Shown: positions 1 through 7,134 of the stretch, piece by piece
Layout: every line of letters begins with the position of its first letter
How positions within the stretch are numbered: the stretch's first letter is position 1
DNA from: Amoebophrya sp. AT5.2
Lineage: Eukaryota > Sar > Dinophyceae > Syndiniales > Amoebophryaceae
DNA: 10,970 bases
Assembly (NCBI GenBank): GCA_005223375.1
Contig: RXOD01006202.1
Span: 1 to 10,970, forward strand
Direction of reading: 5' to 3'
The notes under the pieces: generated by a model
What the model was told of the DNA's origin: nothing
Seen by the model: only the letters and a program-made list of their open reading frames with translations
Database searches by the model: none
Position numbers and translations under genes: made by a program

Positions 1-2
1 TC

Positions 3-752
3 GCCGGGAAGGGACTGGTCGACGAGGACGAAGCAGAGGGTGGCGCATCCTACGCAATACCCTGCATCATGGGAGCCATGGGAGCGATTGACGTGTACTC
101 CTTCTTTTCTTTTGGTTCTTTTCCTTTCAACCCATTGCGCTTGCACTAAGAAAGTTCCGAGGTACAACAGAATGGTAGCCAAAATCGATCTGTTCAGAAT
201 CAATAGCTACATACAAAACGAATCGGCTTCTTCAGCATCATGGGTGGTGTTTTGCTGGAGTCGATGTACCTTCCGATCGACCAGCCTCTGCGCCTGTGGC
301 TCGGCGGCGCGATCGCGCTCGGCTTCCCCGTCTCCCTTCTTGTGTCGCGGGTGGCCAAGCGCTGCGGGTTTCGCCAGGCGTTCATCGTGGAATCCATGGC
401 CACGATTGCTTCGGGAGGTACCGCTATACCTGTAGTTTTCGGTCGATTTATTCGATTCTTTTTAAGACGCTCCTACGTCGGGAAGTAGACGAGACTTACA
501 TACTTTTTCGCTGCTCGACGATGATGTTCTTTCTCAAAAGCAATCCATCGGACACACACGACAGCGTGGCTCTCATACGGGATGATGATAGTGAGCAAGT
601 CCACTGCGTTCAAGACGGCACCGCTTCTTTTCTGGACGGTGTACATTGCCTGCGTCACGAGTTGGTCCGTCATCGGCACGTCCATGTTGGGCCTCGTTCT
701 CACCACCGTCGTCGCCATCGCCTTCGGCAAAAAACGCCCGGCAGTGACTTAA
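3..752 (+). CDS. Multi-pass membrane protein, C-terminal part (three exons; 5' end outside window)
   Basis: Three exons join in frame: 3-94, 236-417 and 565-752 (TAA at 750-752), giving 153 visible residues. The splices are phase 2 (GT|C, Val) and phase 1 (G|CG, Ala), and both acceptors are CAG. The fragment begins with an acidic stretch (about residues 6-14, VDEDEAEGG). Hydrophobic segments follow at about 16-38, 49-70, 79-101 and 111-145; the last is long enough for two helices. It ends in a short basic tail (GKKRPAVT), which suits a cytosolic C-terminus. I do not recognise the family. The arrangement of a Pro-Leu-Arg-Leu-Trp start to a helix and a later Thr-Ala-Pro-Leu-Leu-Phe-Trp helix loosely recalls membrane anchors of some small membrane proteins, which is not enough to name it. 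The exon structure is well supported because it joins hydrophobic segments without a stop. The terminal stop is less certain, since another exon downstream cannot be excluded. Confidence 0.68.
95..235 (+). other. Intron in membrane protein gene (GTAC...CAG, 141 bp)
   Basis: The donor reads GT|GTACTCC and the acceptor CTTCTTCAG|C. Removal joins the Ile-Asp-Val frame to Ile-Met-Gly-Gly in phase 2. Without splicing, the exon 1 frame hits a TAA at 147-149. A pyrimidine-rich stretch follows the donor (98-127). Confidence 0.65.
418..564 (+). other. Intron in membrane protein gene (GTAC...CAG, 147 bp)
   Basis: The donor is GGGAG|GTACCGC and the acceptor CACGACAG|CG. Phase 1 splicing gives Ala-Ser-Gly-Ala-Trp-Leu, a continuous hydrophobic segment. 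A second acceptor in the same phase, AG at 590-591, would drop nine residues (AWLSYGMMI) from this helix, so 564 is preferred. Confidence 0.6.
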
Positions 753-2206
753 CCTATGTAATCGAGGAGCAGCTCTGATGACGAATGATGACGGTCTCAC
801 TTCGTACTTTTTCACAACCGGACCATCAAATCTGCATCGGCCTTGGAGGGCATTCGATTCCAAGAATAGACTGCGGCGCCGTGGCGGTGATTGATTACCG
901 TCGACCAGTCGGGGGAGCTGCCTTTGCCGTTCCTGCAGGCGTCTGAGACCCCGCATTTGGTGCGAGCATCAAGAGTGGTTCCTCCTCCCCGTCCTCAGGG
1001 TGGGGACGCGACAGCGCCGGGGGCAGTCAATCCATCGCGAACTATTTTTTCCAACAGCAGGAGGAGACGGGCGAACACGGAGCTACCGCTACCGGTTTTC
1101 ATCTTCGCAGCGGAGTTTCGCCCGTCCGAGGAGTCCCGACGGATCCTCCTAGCAACACTGGTTGAAGGACCAACTCGGCAACGGCATCCGCCAATGCGAT
1201 GTGCGCGGATTTTCGATACCCGCGCGGATTTTTCTGAGCTTTTTTTTGATTTGGAAAATTCGAGAAAGAGCACAGGTGGATTGTTTGATAGTTATTGCGC
1301 GACCGATCCTCGCTGGCAGCTGCATGCGCAAATAAAGAAAGTGGGTGCGCATCTGGGTTTTCCGCCGAGCTTCATTTTCGTATTCGCTGTTCGACAATGA
1401 CGAAGACAATGGAAAACAAGAAACGCGAACTCCTTTTTCATGTTGTCGTCGCGAAACCATCCATTGATTTCAGCCCAGAATGACAAGGAAGTTTGAATTT
1501 TGTGCCGAGATTATACGAAGCCGGCTGCGCTACTAGGCAGTCGACGACTCGCACTCGCATACGCATTCAATAGCGCCAGGAAAGCGGGTCGCGAGCGCAC
1601 AAGGGTGCTGCGCAACGGGATTGCGGGGGCAGTCAGCCGTGCGCCTTGCAAGCAGCGTGTTCCTCGTCAAAACGAAAAGAAACATCAAACATACCTCGAA
1701 GGCACCTAGCGTTTCAGGATCAGTGTTGGCGGAGTGGGGGAGAATATAGAGGAGCCAGCCACTGCGGTTGTTCTACTTGTTGCGTTTTGGAATCGGATTC
1801 TCTTTGGCTTCCGCTATAAGATCAATTCATGGATTTCCTTTTTCGCATTTTCTCCAAGTAGGAAGTGCAAGGAAGTGATGCGTGTTCGTTGGCCCCCAAG
1901 ATGTAGTGGTGTTTCCTTTGGGCCCGAAATCGGCCTCGGCGAGAGACTCCGATAGCCGTTGTACCGCTGTTGAGCGGTCACAATTGGCACCCGACGCGCA
2001 GGAGTGTACCAGTCCGGGCTAGAGGGAGGCAGAGACAAACTCGGCTTGGGGAAGAGCAGCAGCCGCCGACTCGATTTGCGCATCTTCTCCGTTCTCAATT
2101 CGCACGAACTTCATTGGAGTTAGTCCTCGTCGTCGTTTCCGCATGTGCAGGAGCTGCAAAAGGTGAAAAGTGCGCCGGCGCCCGAAGCTGGACCGTCGTC
2201 AACGTC
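753..2206. other. Spacer between membrane protein gene and charged-protein gene
   Basis: These 1.45 kb contain no gene I can support. Several frames stay open because of GC content, but none has a recognisable domain. The only ATG-initiated frame with protein-like composition is the 53-codon one at 785-946, reported separately. An 11-bp direct repeat (GCGCGGATTTT) sits at 1203-1213 and 1222-1232. Pyrimidine-rich and T-rich stretches occur around 1238-1252. From 1907 onward the frame of the next gene is already open, so its first exon or 5' leader may lie in the right part of this spacer. I saw no tRNA, rRNA or transposon signature. Confidence 0.6.
785..946 (+). CDS. Small hypothetical ORF, 53 codons (doubtful)
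   Basis: An ATG-ATG start 32 bases after the preceding stop opens a frame of 53 residues that ends at TGA 944-946. The product begins MMTVSLRTFSQPDHQ and has no recognisable domain, signal peptide or membrane segment. The same frame continues open for 72 more codons to a second TGA at 1163-1165, and that part is rich in Ser, Gly and Gln. It could be chance in GC-rich 3' sequence, an unrecognised terminal exon of the upstream gene, or a decayed gene. No homology is recognisable, so this is a possibility only. Confidence 0.15.
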   Translation: MMTVSLRTFSQPDHQICIGLGGHSIPRIDCGAVAVIDYRRPVGGAAFAVPAGV

Positions 2207-3421
2207 ATGAAGTGGTGTCTGGCGGCAAGGGGCCTTGCTATCCAGGCGAGCCTGTCGGTGGCAAGGCTCGAGTCCGAACGCGGGTCAGACGCAGTGCAAG
2301 AACTCGCAGATTCAAGAATAGAAGAGCCAGAGCATCGACACGTACCTGAACAGAAGCAGCGCGGCAGCCTGCGAAAGCAAGAAAGCGCAGGTGTGCCTGC
2401 GGGCAAAGTCAAAAATCGATTTCGCGGTGGTCGCCACGTGGTGGAGAAGAAGCAGAGATCCTCGGGCGAGGGCGCCGAATACGGTGCAGACGGGGATATC
2501 GTCACAATGAGCACAACGGACAGCGAAGCCGGAGCAGGCGGAGGGTCGACGGCGGATTTGCAGCTTCCCTCGGAGGAGGTCGCGGCGGTTGGTGCAGAGG
2601 GGGATGCGTCGTTCCTCGAGGGGTGCTGCTCCGAAGGCGGAACGGAAACCGAAACAAGTACAGCACCCGCAGCGCCGTCATGGCTCGATCCCAGAACCCT
2701 AATACGGAACAGCATGAAAAACGTGGGAAAGGGCTTTGACATGCTTTGGAAACAATATCGCGAAAAGCATAAGAAAACCCCAAAAAAGATGGACGACCTC
2801 GCAAGAAAAGAGAAAAAAACTCGCAAAGAGATGAAGAAGCGAAAGCTACCCGCGGATCTGGCAGATTGGAGCGCAAAGCAAAACAAGAGTGACGAGGAGC
2901 TGGCGAAGCAGAAATTGAGCATTGATGAAGAGATAACGAAACTCCTCGGCGCCGCAGCCCCGGCCCTCTTCCTCACGTATGTCCCCCAATTCGTCACGGA
3001 AAGCAAGAATTTCAAATCGGGATCCAAGGGTCGCGCCTGGCTCGTGCGCGAGGTGCGCAAGGAATGGTTCGCCCAGCTGAAGCCGGGACAAGGTCTGATC
3101 GACCTGACTGCGGCAATGTTTCCAGCCCTCTTCATCGCAAAAGCGATGGAACTGGTTTCGATCTGCGAGCCGTTCGACGACGACGGGAACTTCGACCTGA
3201 CTGACGATGAAGACTGCGCCTCGGAGCTGAAGCAGGACGGCGCGGCGCCGGAGGAGAAGTCGTTGCAGGCCACCGTGGAAGAAGTGCTGTCGGAAACTAT
3301 CGGCAGCTCCTTTCTCGCGGATGACTTTAAGAAGCTCCGCAAGAAGATGGACGAGGAAAGAAAGAAGGAGGAAAGCCAGAGTGGTGACGACTCTTCCGCG
3401 AAGACGACCCACGAGAGTTAA
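2207..3421 (+). CDS. Uncharacterised highly charged protein with two hydrophobic segments
   Basis: The frame is open from 1907 to the TAA at 3419-3421. The first in-frame ATG is at 2207 (404 residues); a second at 2507, in the context CACAATGAG, gives 304 residues. I do not recognise the family. Numbering from 2507, residues 1-55 are Ala/Gly/Glu/Thr-rich and disordered-looking. Residues 57-82 (SWLDPRTLIRNSMKNVGKGF and on) look folded. Residues 84-114 are a dense Lys/Arg helix. Two hydrophobic stretches follow at 146-163 and 187-210, separated by a basic loop. An acidic patch lies at 211-228 and a Lys/Glu-rich tail at 264-304. The hydrophobic stretches are short for membrane spans and could be core helices. 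The 100 residues between the two ATGs are Arg/Glu/Gly-rich and poorly structured. Upstream of 2207 the open frame includes a signal-like hydrophobic run (LELVLVVVSACAGA, 2117-2158) without an ATG, so an upstream exon is possible. The antisense frame is a shadow of this Lys/Glu-rich sequence. Confidence 0.6.
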   Translation: MKWCLAARGLAIQASLSVARLESERGSDAVQELADSRIEEPEHRHVPEQKQRGSLRKQESAGVPAGKVKNRFRGGRHVVEKKQRSSGEGAEYGADGDIVTMSTTDSEAGAGGGSTADLQLPSEEVAAVGAEGDASFLEGCCSEGGTETETSTAPAAPSWLDPRTLIRNSMKNVGKGFDMLWKQYREKHKKTPKKMDDLARKEKKTRKEMKKRKLPADLADWSAKQNKSDEELAKQKLSIDEEITKLLGAAAPALFLTYVPQFVTESKNFKSGSKGRAWLVREVRKEWFAQLKPGQGLIDLTAAMFPALFIAKAMELVSICEPFDDDGNFDLTDDEDCASELKQDGAAPEEKSLQATVEEVLSETIGSSFLADDFKKLRKKMDEERKKEESQSGDDSSAKTTHES

Positions 3422-3791
3422 GATCCCGAGGACTAAGATGAGGTGAACCCGACGAGAAAAAGGCCAGTGGGAAGATGAGGAGGTGGAGTCGTCTTTCAAC
3501 GAATTCGTATTCGCAGACGAGTAACTGTGAATGCCAACGGAATTGTGAACGTGCGTGCTTTTCGTTTTTTCCTTTCCCAGTGAGTACTTTTTTCAGACTC
3601 AATCAATCAGAACAGCTGGTCGAAGTCGAAGAAATGCAAACCGCTGCGGGCGAGATTGCCGTCGGATGTAAATACGCGTGCTGTAGGTGAGGTCGTCTTG
3701 CCGATCGCCCTTGGCGTCAGATGTTCGGGGTACTAAAAAAGGATCGCGCACTGGGTACCGAGATCATATTTATAGGTTCACTACCCGCCGC

Positions 3792-3806
3792 GGGGGCGGC
3801 GCCCCC
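3792..3806. repeat. GC-only hairpin (6-bp stem, 3-nt loop)
   Basis: GGGGGC and GCCCCC flank the loop GGC, giving a very stable small inverted repeat embedded in a longer C/G-only stretch. It lies in the spacer about 370 bp after the charged-protein stop and 540 bp before HIBCH. It may be a structural element of a transcript end or leader, or simply GC-rich sequence; no function is assigned. Confidence 0.45.
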
Positions 3807-4052
3807 TGTTTTCGCCGAAAAAGTATCGCCCGTGCACCGCGGTTCGCACATTTGCAATTCACATTTTTTTTTTTCATTTCATTTCGGCTGTGCGCCCGTT
3901 AATGCAAAAAAGTGCCGGCTCGCTTTTCGAGAAGACTTGACACACGAAAGCGTCAATCAGAGACTGTTTCTGTTTACGCATACGTTGTAAAACTTTTTGC
4001 GAGGAGGGCGTTCAGTACTTTTATTGTAAGCTTACTCTTGCCCGCTCCTCGA

Positions 4053-4335
4053 GCTGGTATCTACCACTACGTACAGCGCTGTATTCTACGCACAGCCTTA
4101 CTGGTACACGCACGCTTACAGTGTTACTGCGTACGGTACACTCTTGTTAGTGAAGATTGTACTGGTACACAATGAATACCAATACACTCTCAGTAGCTAC
4201 TGAACAGTACTGGTTACACTCTTAGTGCAGCGTGAAGAGCCTTACTGCTACACCTACACTCTTACTGTCACCTGTGCACTCAAGTACTGTGCTGGTCTCT
4301 ACCACTACGTACAGCTTCTACCACTACGTACTGGC
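4053..4335. repeat. Degenerate TAC-rich repeat tract upstream of HIBCH
   Basis: Several short units recur irregularly. GCTGGTATCTACCACTACGT and the five bases after it (4053-4077) recur with one mismatch at 4291-4315. The core CTACCACTACGTAC appears a third time at 4318-4331. TACTGGTACAC occurs at 4099-4109 and 4160-4170, with a one-base-insertion variant at 4208-4219. TACACTCTT occurs at 4137-4145, 4215-4223 and 4255-4263, with a one-mismatch copy at 4193. The arrangement suggests an old tandem array that has drifted. It ends 15-20 bp before the HIBCH ATG, so it probably overlaps the promoter or 5' leader. Confidence 0.7.
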
Positions 4336-4349
4336 TAGTAAATTGAAAT

Positions 4350-6193
4350 ATGGCGCCAGCCGCTTTCAATGGTGGTCGAAGCTCGGGCGCTGCGGTACTG
4401 CGCTGCTCCCGGATGGCTCCCGTTAGTACGTTCTCGCCGCTTGCGCGAGCGGTGCGCGTTGGCCACCACGTGGTGCCTCCGCTACTCCAACATCCAACGC
4501 CATCTCGAGGGGGCCCGTCTCCGTCTCCGGGGGGAGTAAAGCAAAAGCATGAGGTGGAGTGCCTTCAGCGCCGCAGCTTTTCGACCGGCAGCGGCGACGA
4601 GGTGATTCTCACGCCGCCCGGGTCGGTTCCTGCGACGTCGTCCTCGCTGTACACCGTCACCCTGAACCGACCCAAAAAACTGAACTCGCTGTCGCTGACC
4701 ATGATCGAGCTGCTGCGCGAAATCTACGGGAACAAGATCCCGGCAGCAGCAGCAGCGCAATCGGTGACGGGCGGCGCTGTCGTTTGGTTGGAGGGCGCGG
4801 GAGACAAGGCGTTCTGTGCGGGCGGCGATGTGGCGGCGCTCGCCGCTGCTCTGCAAAAGGGCGACCGCACGGCGGGGGGCGAGTTCTTCAACAAGGAGTA
4901 CAGCGTGGACTTCATGATAGCGGAGAAAAACCGAGATCACATCGTGTCCGTGAGCGTCTGGGACAAGATCGTGATGGGGGGCGGGGTGGGTCTCGGCTTC
5001 CACAACCCGATACGGCTGGTGACGCAAAAAACCATGTTCGCTATGCCGGAGACAAAAATAGGCCTGTTCCCCGACGTGGGGATGACGTGGGGGCTGTCCA
5101 GATTGCCGAACGCCGACCCGCTGGCAGTGGCAAGGTTCCTGGGGCTCTCAGGTATGTGCCATTGAAGTGTAGATTGGTAATGGTAAAGTACTTTCACAAT
5201 AATCGAAAAATGTATAATTTTATTGAATGAAAATAAATCGTCCTCGCGAAACAACGAAGCTGAAGCGCGAGCATCCCCTCGAGCTGTTCTTTTTCTTTTG
5301 ATTCTTTGTTTGAGGTACCACTGGCTTTCGGCGATAATGTACAGAGAAAATGGTTTATGCACTACAGGTTTTCGACTGAATGCGGCCGATTGCATTGCAT
5401 TCGGGGTTGGAACGCACTTCGTAAAGCAGGAGGACCTCCCGGCGGTGAAACAGCATCTGAGCACCATTTCCGGCGAAGTCACACCGGCGACGGTTGCAGC
5501 GCATCTGGCAGCGTCGCCTGCTGTCTTGGGGCCAAGGTACTTAAAGTATTTTTTCATGCTGGAAAAAGCTCCTCCTCCTGCGCCGTCGCGTTGCTGGGTT
5601 TTTCTCCGCTACATGGGATTCGCATGTATGTTCGGGCATTTCTGGACGCTTTTCGTTCGGATATCGATCTCCGTGTCTGTTTATAGGCTTGCTTCTCTCT
5701 CGGCTGCTGTTCATAGGATTTTCACATATCGATCAGTGCTTCGCTTCCCCTCGAGCCTGGCCTCTCCGCGGCCGACTGCGACACCATCTCGCGGTGTTTC
5801 GGGGCCTCTGTGAGCTCTGTGGCGGAGGTTTTGGAGCGGCTGGCGGGCGAGCGGGAGAACGTTTCGTTCGCTCGGAAGGTCGCCGAGACGCTCGGCGAGA
5901 TGTCCCCGCTGTCGCTGCGCGTGTCCTGGGAGGCGATCGAGGCACACCGGGCGGTAGGGGTGACGCTGCGGGAGGCGCTGAAAATGGAGTACCGCATGGC
6001 GATGCACTGCCTGCGCCCGCAGCCGGAGGCGGACTTCGCGGAGGGAGTCACGGCCCTGCTGCTGGAGAAGAGAAAGGCGAAGTGGGCCCACGGGGGCGTG
6101 CAGGACGTGGCGGAAGACCTGGTCCAGAGCTACTTCGCGCCCGTGGACGGCGTGGCGGAACTCGGGCCGTGGGCGAAGGATCTAGACATTTGA
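4350..6193 (+). CDS. HIBCH: 3-hydroxyisobutyryl-CoA hydrolase, mitochondrial-type (three exons)
   Basis: The enzyme removes CoA from 3-hydroxyisobutyryl-CoA in valine degradation, normally in the mitochondrial matrix. Exons 4350-5151, 5368-5536 and 5737-6193 join in phases 1 and 2 to give 475 residues with TGA at 6191-6193. It is a crotonase-fold protein. The TLNRPKKLNSL motif is at 105-115. The CoA and oxyanion-hole motif FCAGGD is at 155-160, and MGGGVGL at 209-215. AMPETKIGLFPDVG is at 231-244, where Glu234 and Asp242 sit at the family's conserved acidic positions. Exon 2 gives GFRLNAADC and VGTHFV, and exon 3 gives the DTISRCF, MSPLSL, MEYRMA and KAKW-type blocks seen in HIBCH rather than in ordinary enoyl-CoA hydratases. 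Residues 1-80 are Arg/Ser/Ala/Pro-rich and end in RRSFSTGS, which resembles a mitochondrial cleavage region. That extension largely explains why the protein is longer than the roughly 385-residue animal enzyme. Met22 (ATG at 4413) is an alternative start. No key residue appears to be missing. Confidence 0.93.
5152..5367 (+). other. HIBCH intron 1 (GTATGT...CAG, 216 bp)
   Basis: The donor is CTCAG|GTATGTG and the acceptor CACTACAG|GT, phase 1. Removal joins Leu-Gly-Leu-Ser-Gly to Phe-Arg-Leu-Asn, the family's LxGxR-type block. It is the only intron here not starting GTAC. Its middle is AT-rich and contains an AATAAA at 5232-5237. Retention would end the protein at TGA 5163-5165. Confidence 0.88.
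5537..5736 (+). other. HIBCH intron 2 (GTACTT...CAG, 200 bp)
   Basis: The donor is CCAAG|GTACTTAAAG and the acceptor ATCGATCAG|T, phase 2. Splicing gives Gly-Pro-Ser-Ala-Ser-Leu and brings the ADCDTISRCF block into frame. The T/C-rich stretch at 5690-5723 before the acceptor may act as the polypyrimidine region. Confidence 0.85.
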
Positions 6194-7134
6194 GGCGGAG
6201 GAGGAGGCGGATCTACACGTTCGGGCGAACGCGATCGGGCCGACTGCGACGAAAAGGCTCCGGAGGGAGAGGCGGCTGATCCCGAGACCCCCGCGAGAAG
6301 GACGGAACACGACACACGGTGTTGTAAGTTTTTCTGTAAATAAAAATAATCCACATTGTATGATTTTTTGTAGCTTCTGCTTTAAAGAAGTGGTGCTAGC
6401 ACGAGCAGGATAACCACAATAATTCCATTTTCGCATCCGCCACGCGCTGGTAGGATCTCCACAGTGACGGAGGGGAGACGAAGTGGCGGAACCGACGTGG
6501 CGCATCAGCTGTGGATGAGGGTAGAGAAAAGCACGACTGGGGCATACCGCTTCGTGATGCAACGCGAATTGCGCAAACAAGCCCAAGAATGTGACAATCC
6601 TTTCCGCGTTCCTTGTTTTTATGAAGGATGTGGCTTAGCCATATTCTACCGTGGGGAGTGGAGAATTTTCGTGGAACGCATGGATCACGTTTACTCGACT
6701 CGGTCTTGCTCTCGGTTGATGAACAATCAGTCGCATCGGTCTCCAGATCAATCACGTGGCTCCACCACCATCAGAAGTAGAGGGACTTCGCAAATGTACG
6801 TCCTCAGCTTTTCAACACCGCCCCGCAACCCTTTCGCACCCTGGCAAATTTGTGCTCTAACCACGATTACGCAGCGGTTTCCATAGGTGACCCGGGACAT
6901 ACATTTGATTTTCGAGGGTAATGGGTAGAAGTTTGTATGTTCAAGAGTTCAAATTCAAAAACACCCTCGCGGGCTTGAATCAGCTGTTTCTTTTACTTTT
7001 TTCGCGATTGCCACTATCGCAAGACAGGGTAGACCCAGCGCCTGCCTCTTTCTCACCACTATCTGAACGAGACTACCTGAGAGCAAGACTATCGGACGAC
7101 TACGACCTATACTTTTTGGTAAAGTAGAAGCAAA
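6194..7134. other. Spacer between HIBCH and SBDS
   Basis: This stretch of 941 bp begins with the HIBCH 3' untranslated region. It contains an AATAAA at 6339-6344 and then AT-rich sequence. A 140-codon open frame at 6464-6886 lacks an ATG until 6515 and shows no motif, and the opposite-strand frame there also lacks an ATG start, so neither is called. The last 40 bases before the SBDS ATG contain a T tract and several AG dinucleotides (7120-7130). These could serve a cis or trans acceptor, but that is not established. Confidence 0.6.
6339..6344 (+). terminator. Candidate polyadenylation hexamer of HIBCH
   Basis: AATAAA occurs 146 bases after the HIBCH stop, within TGTAAATAAAAATAAT, and is followed by a T-rich stretch (6363-6370). 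This matches a canonical eukaryotic poly(A) signal layout. Use of the hexamer varies among protists, so function is inferred. Confidence 0.4.

Larger units (their letters stand above)
3422..4349. other. Spacer upstream of the HIBCH gene
   Basis: This 928-bp stretch separates the charged-protein gene from HIBCH. It contains a GC-rich hairpin (3792-3806), an oligo-T tract near 3866-3876 and a TAC-rich repeat tract from about 4053 to the HIBCH start. An ATG-initiated frame of 89 codons (3721-3990) crosses the hairpin and T tract; its composition is not convincing. An A/T-rich ATATTTATA stretch at 3767-3775 could be a core promoter element, but nothing fixes a transcription start. No RNA gene is visible. 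Confidence 0.6.

Noticed and set aside
891..1400. A 169-codon + strand frame in the first spacer
   Set aside because: It starts at TTG, lacks an ATG until near position 1195, and its composition gives no sign of a domain.
2095..3342. A 415-codon open frame on the - strand opposite the charged protein
   Set aside because: It is the antisense of Lys/Glu/Asp-rich codons, which yields Phe/Ser/Leu-rich nonsense. The + strand product has ordered charged, hydrophobic and acidic blocks, and neighbouring genes are all on +.
3721..3990. An ATG-initiated 89-codon frame
   Set aside because: It runs through a GC hairpin and an oligo-T tract coding a Phe run, has no domain, and shows no intron or neighbour context supporting a gene.
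4559..5230. Long alternative frames within HIBCH exon 1 on both strands
   Set aside because: The HIBCH frame contains all the family motifs; the others are Arg/Gly-rich shadows.
6464..6886. A 140-codon + strand frame between HIBCH and SBDS
   Set aside because: It starts at GTG with the first ATG at 6515, has no recognisable motif, and the opposite strand is also open over much of it. It fits spacer sequence.
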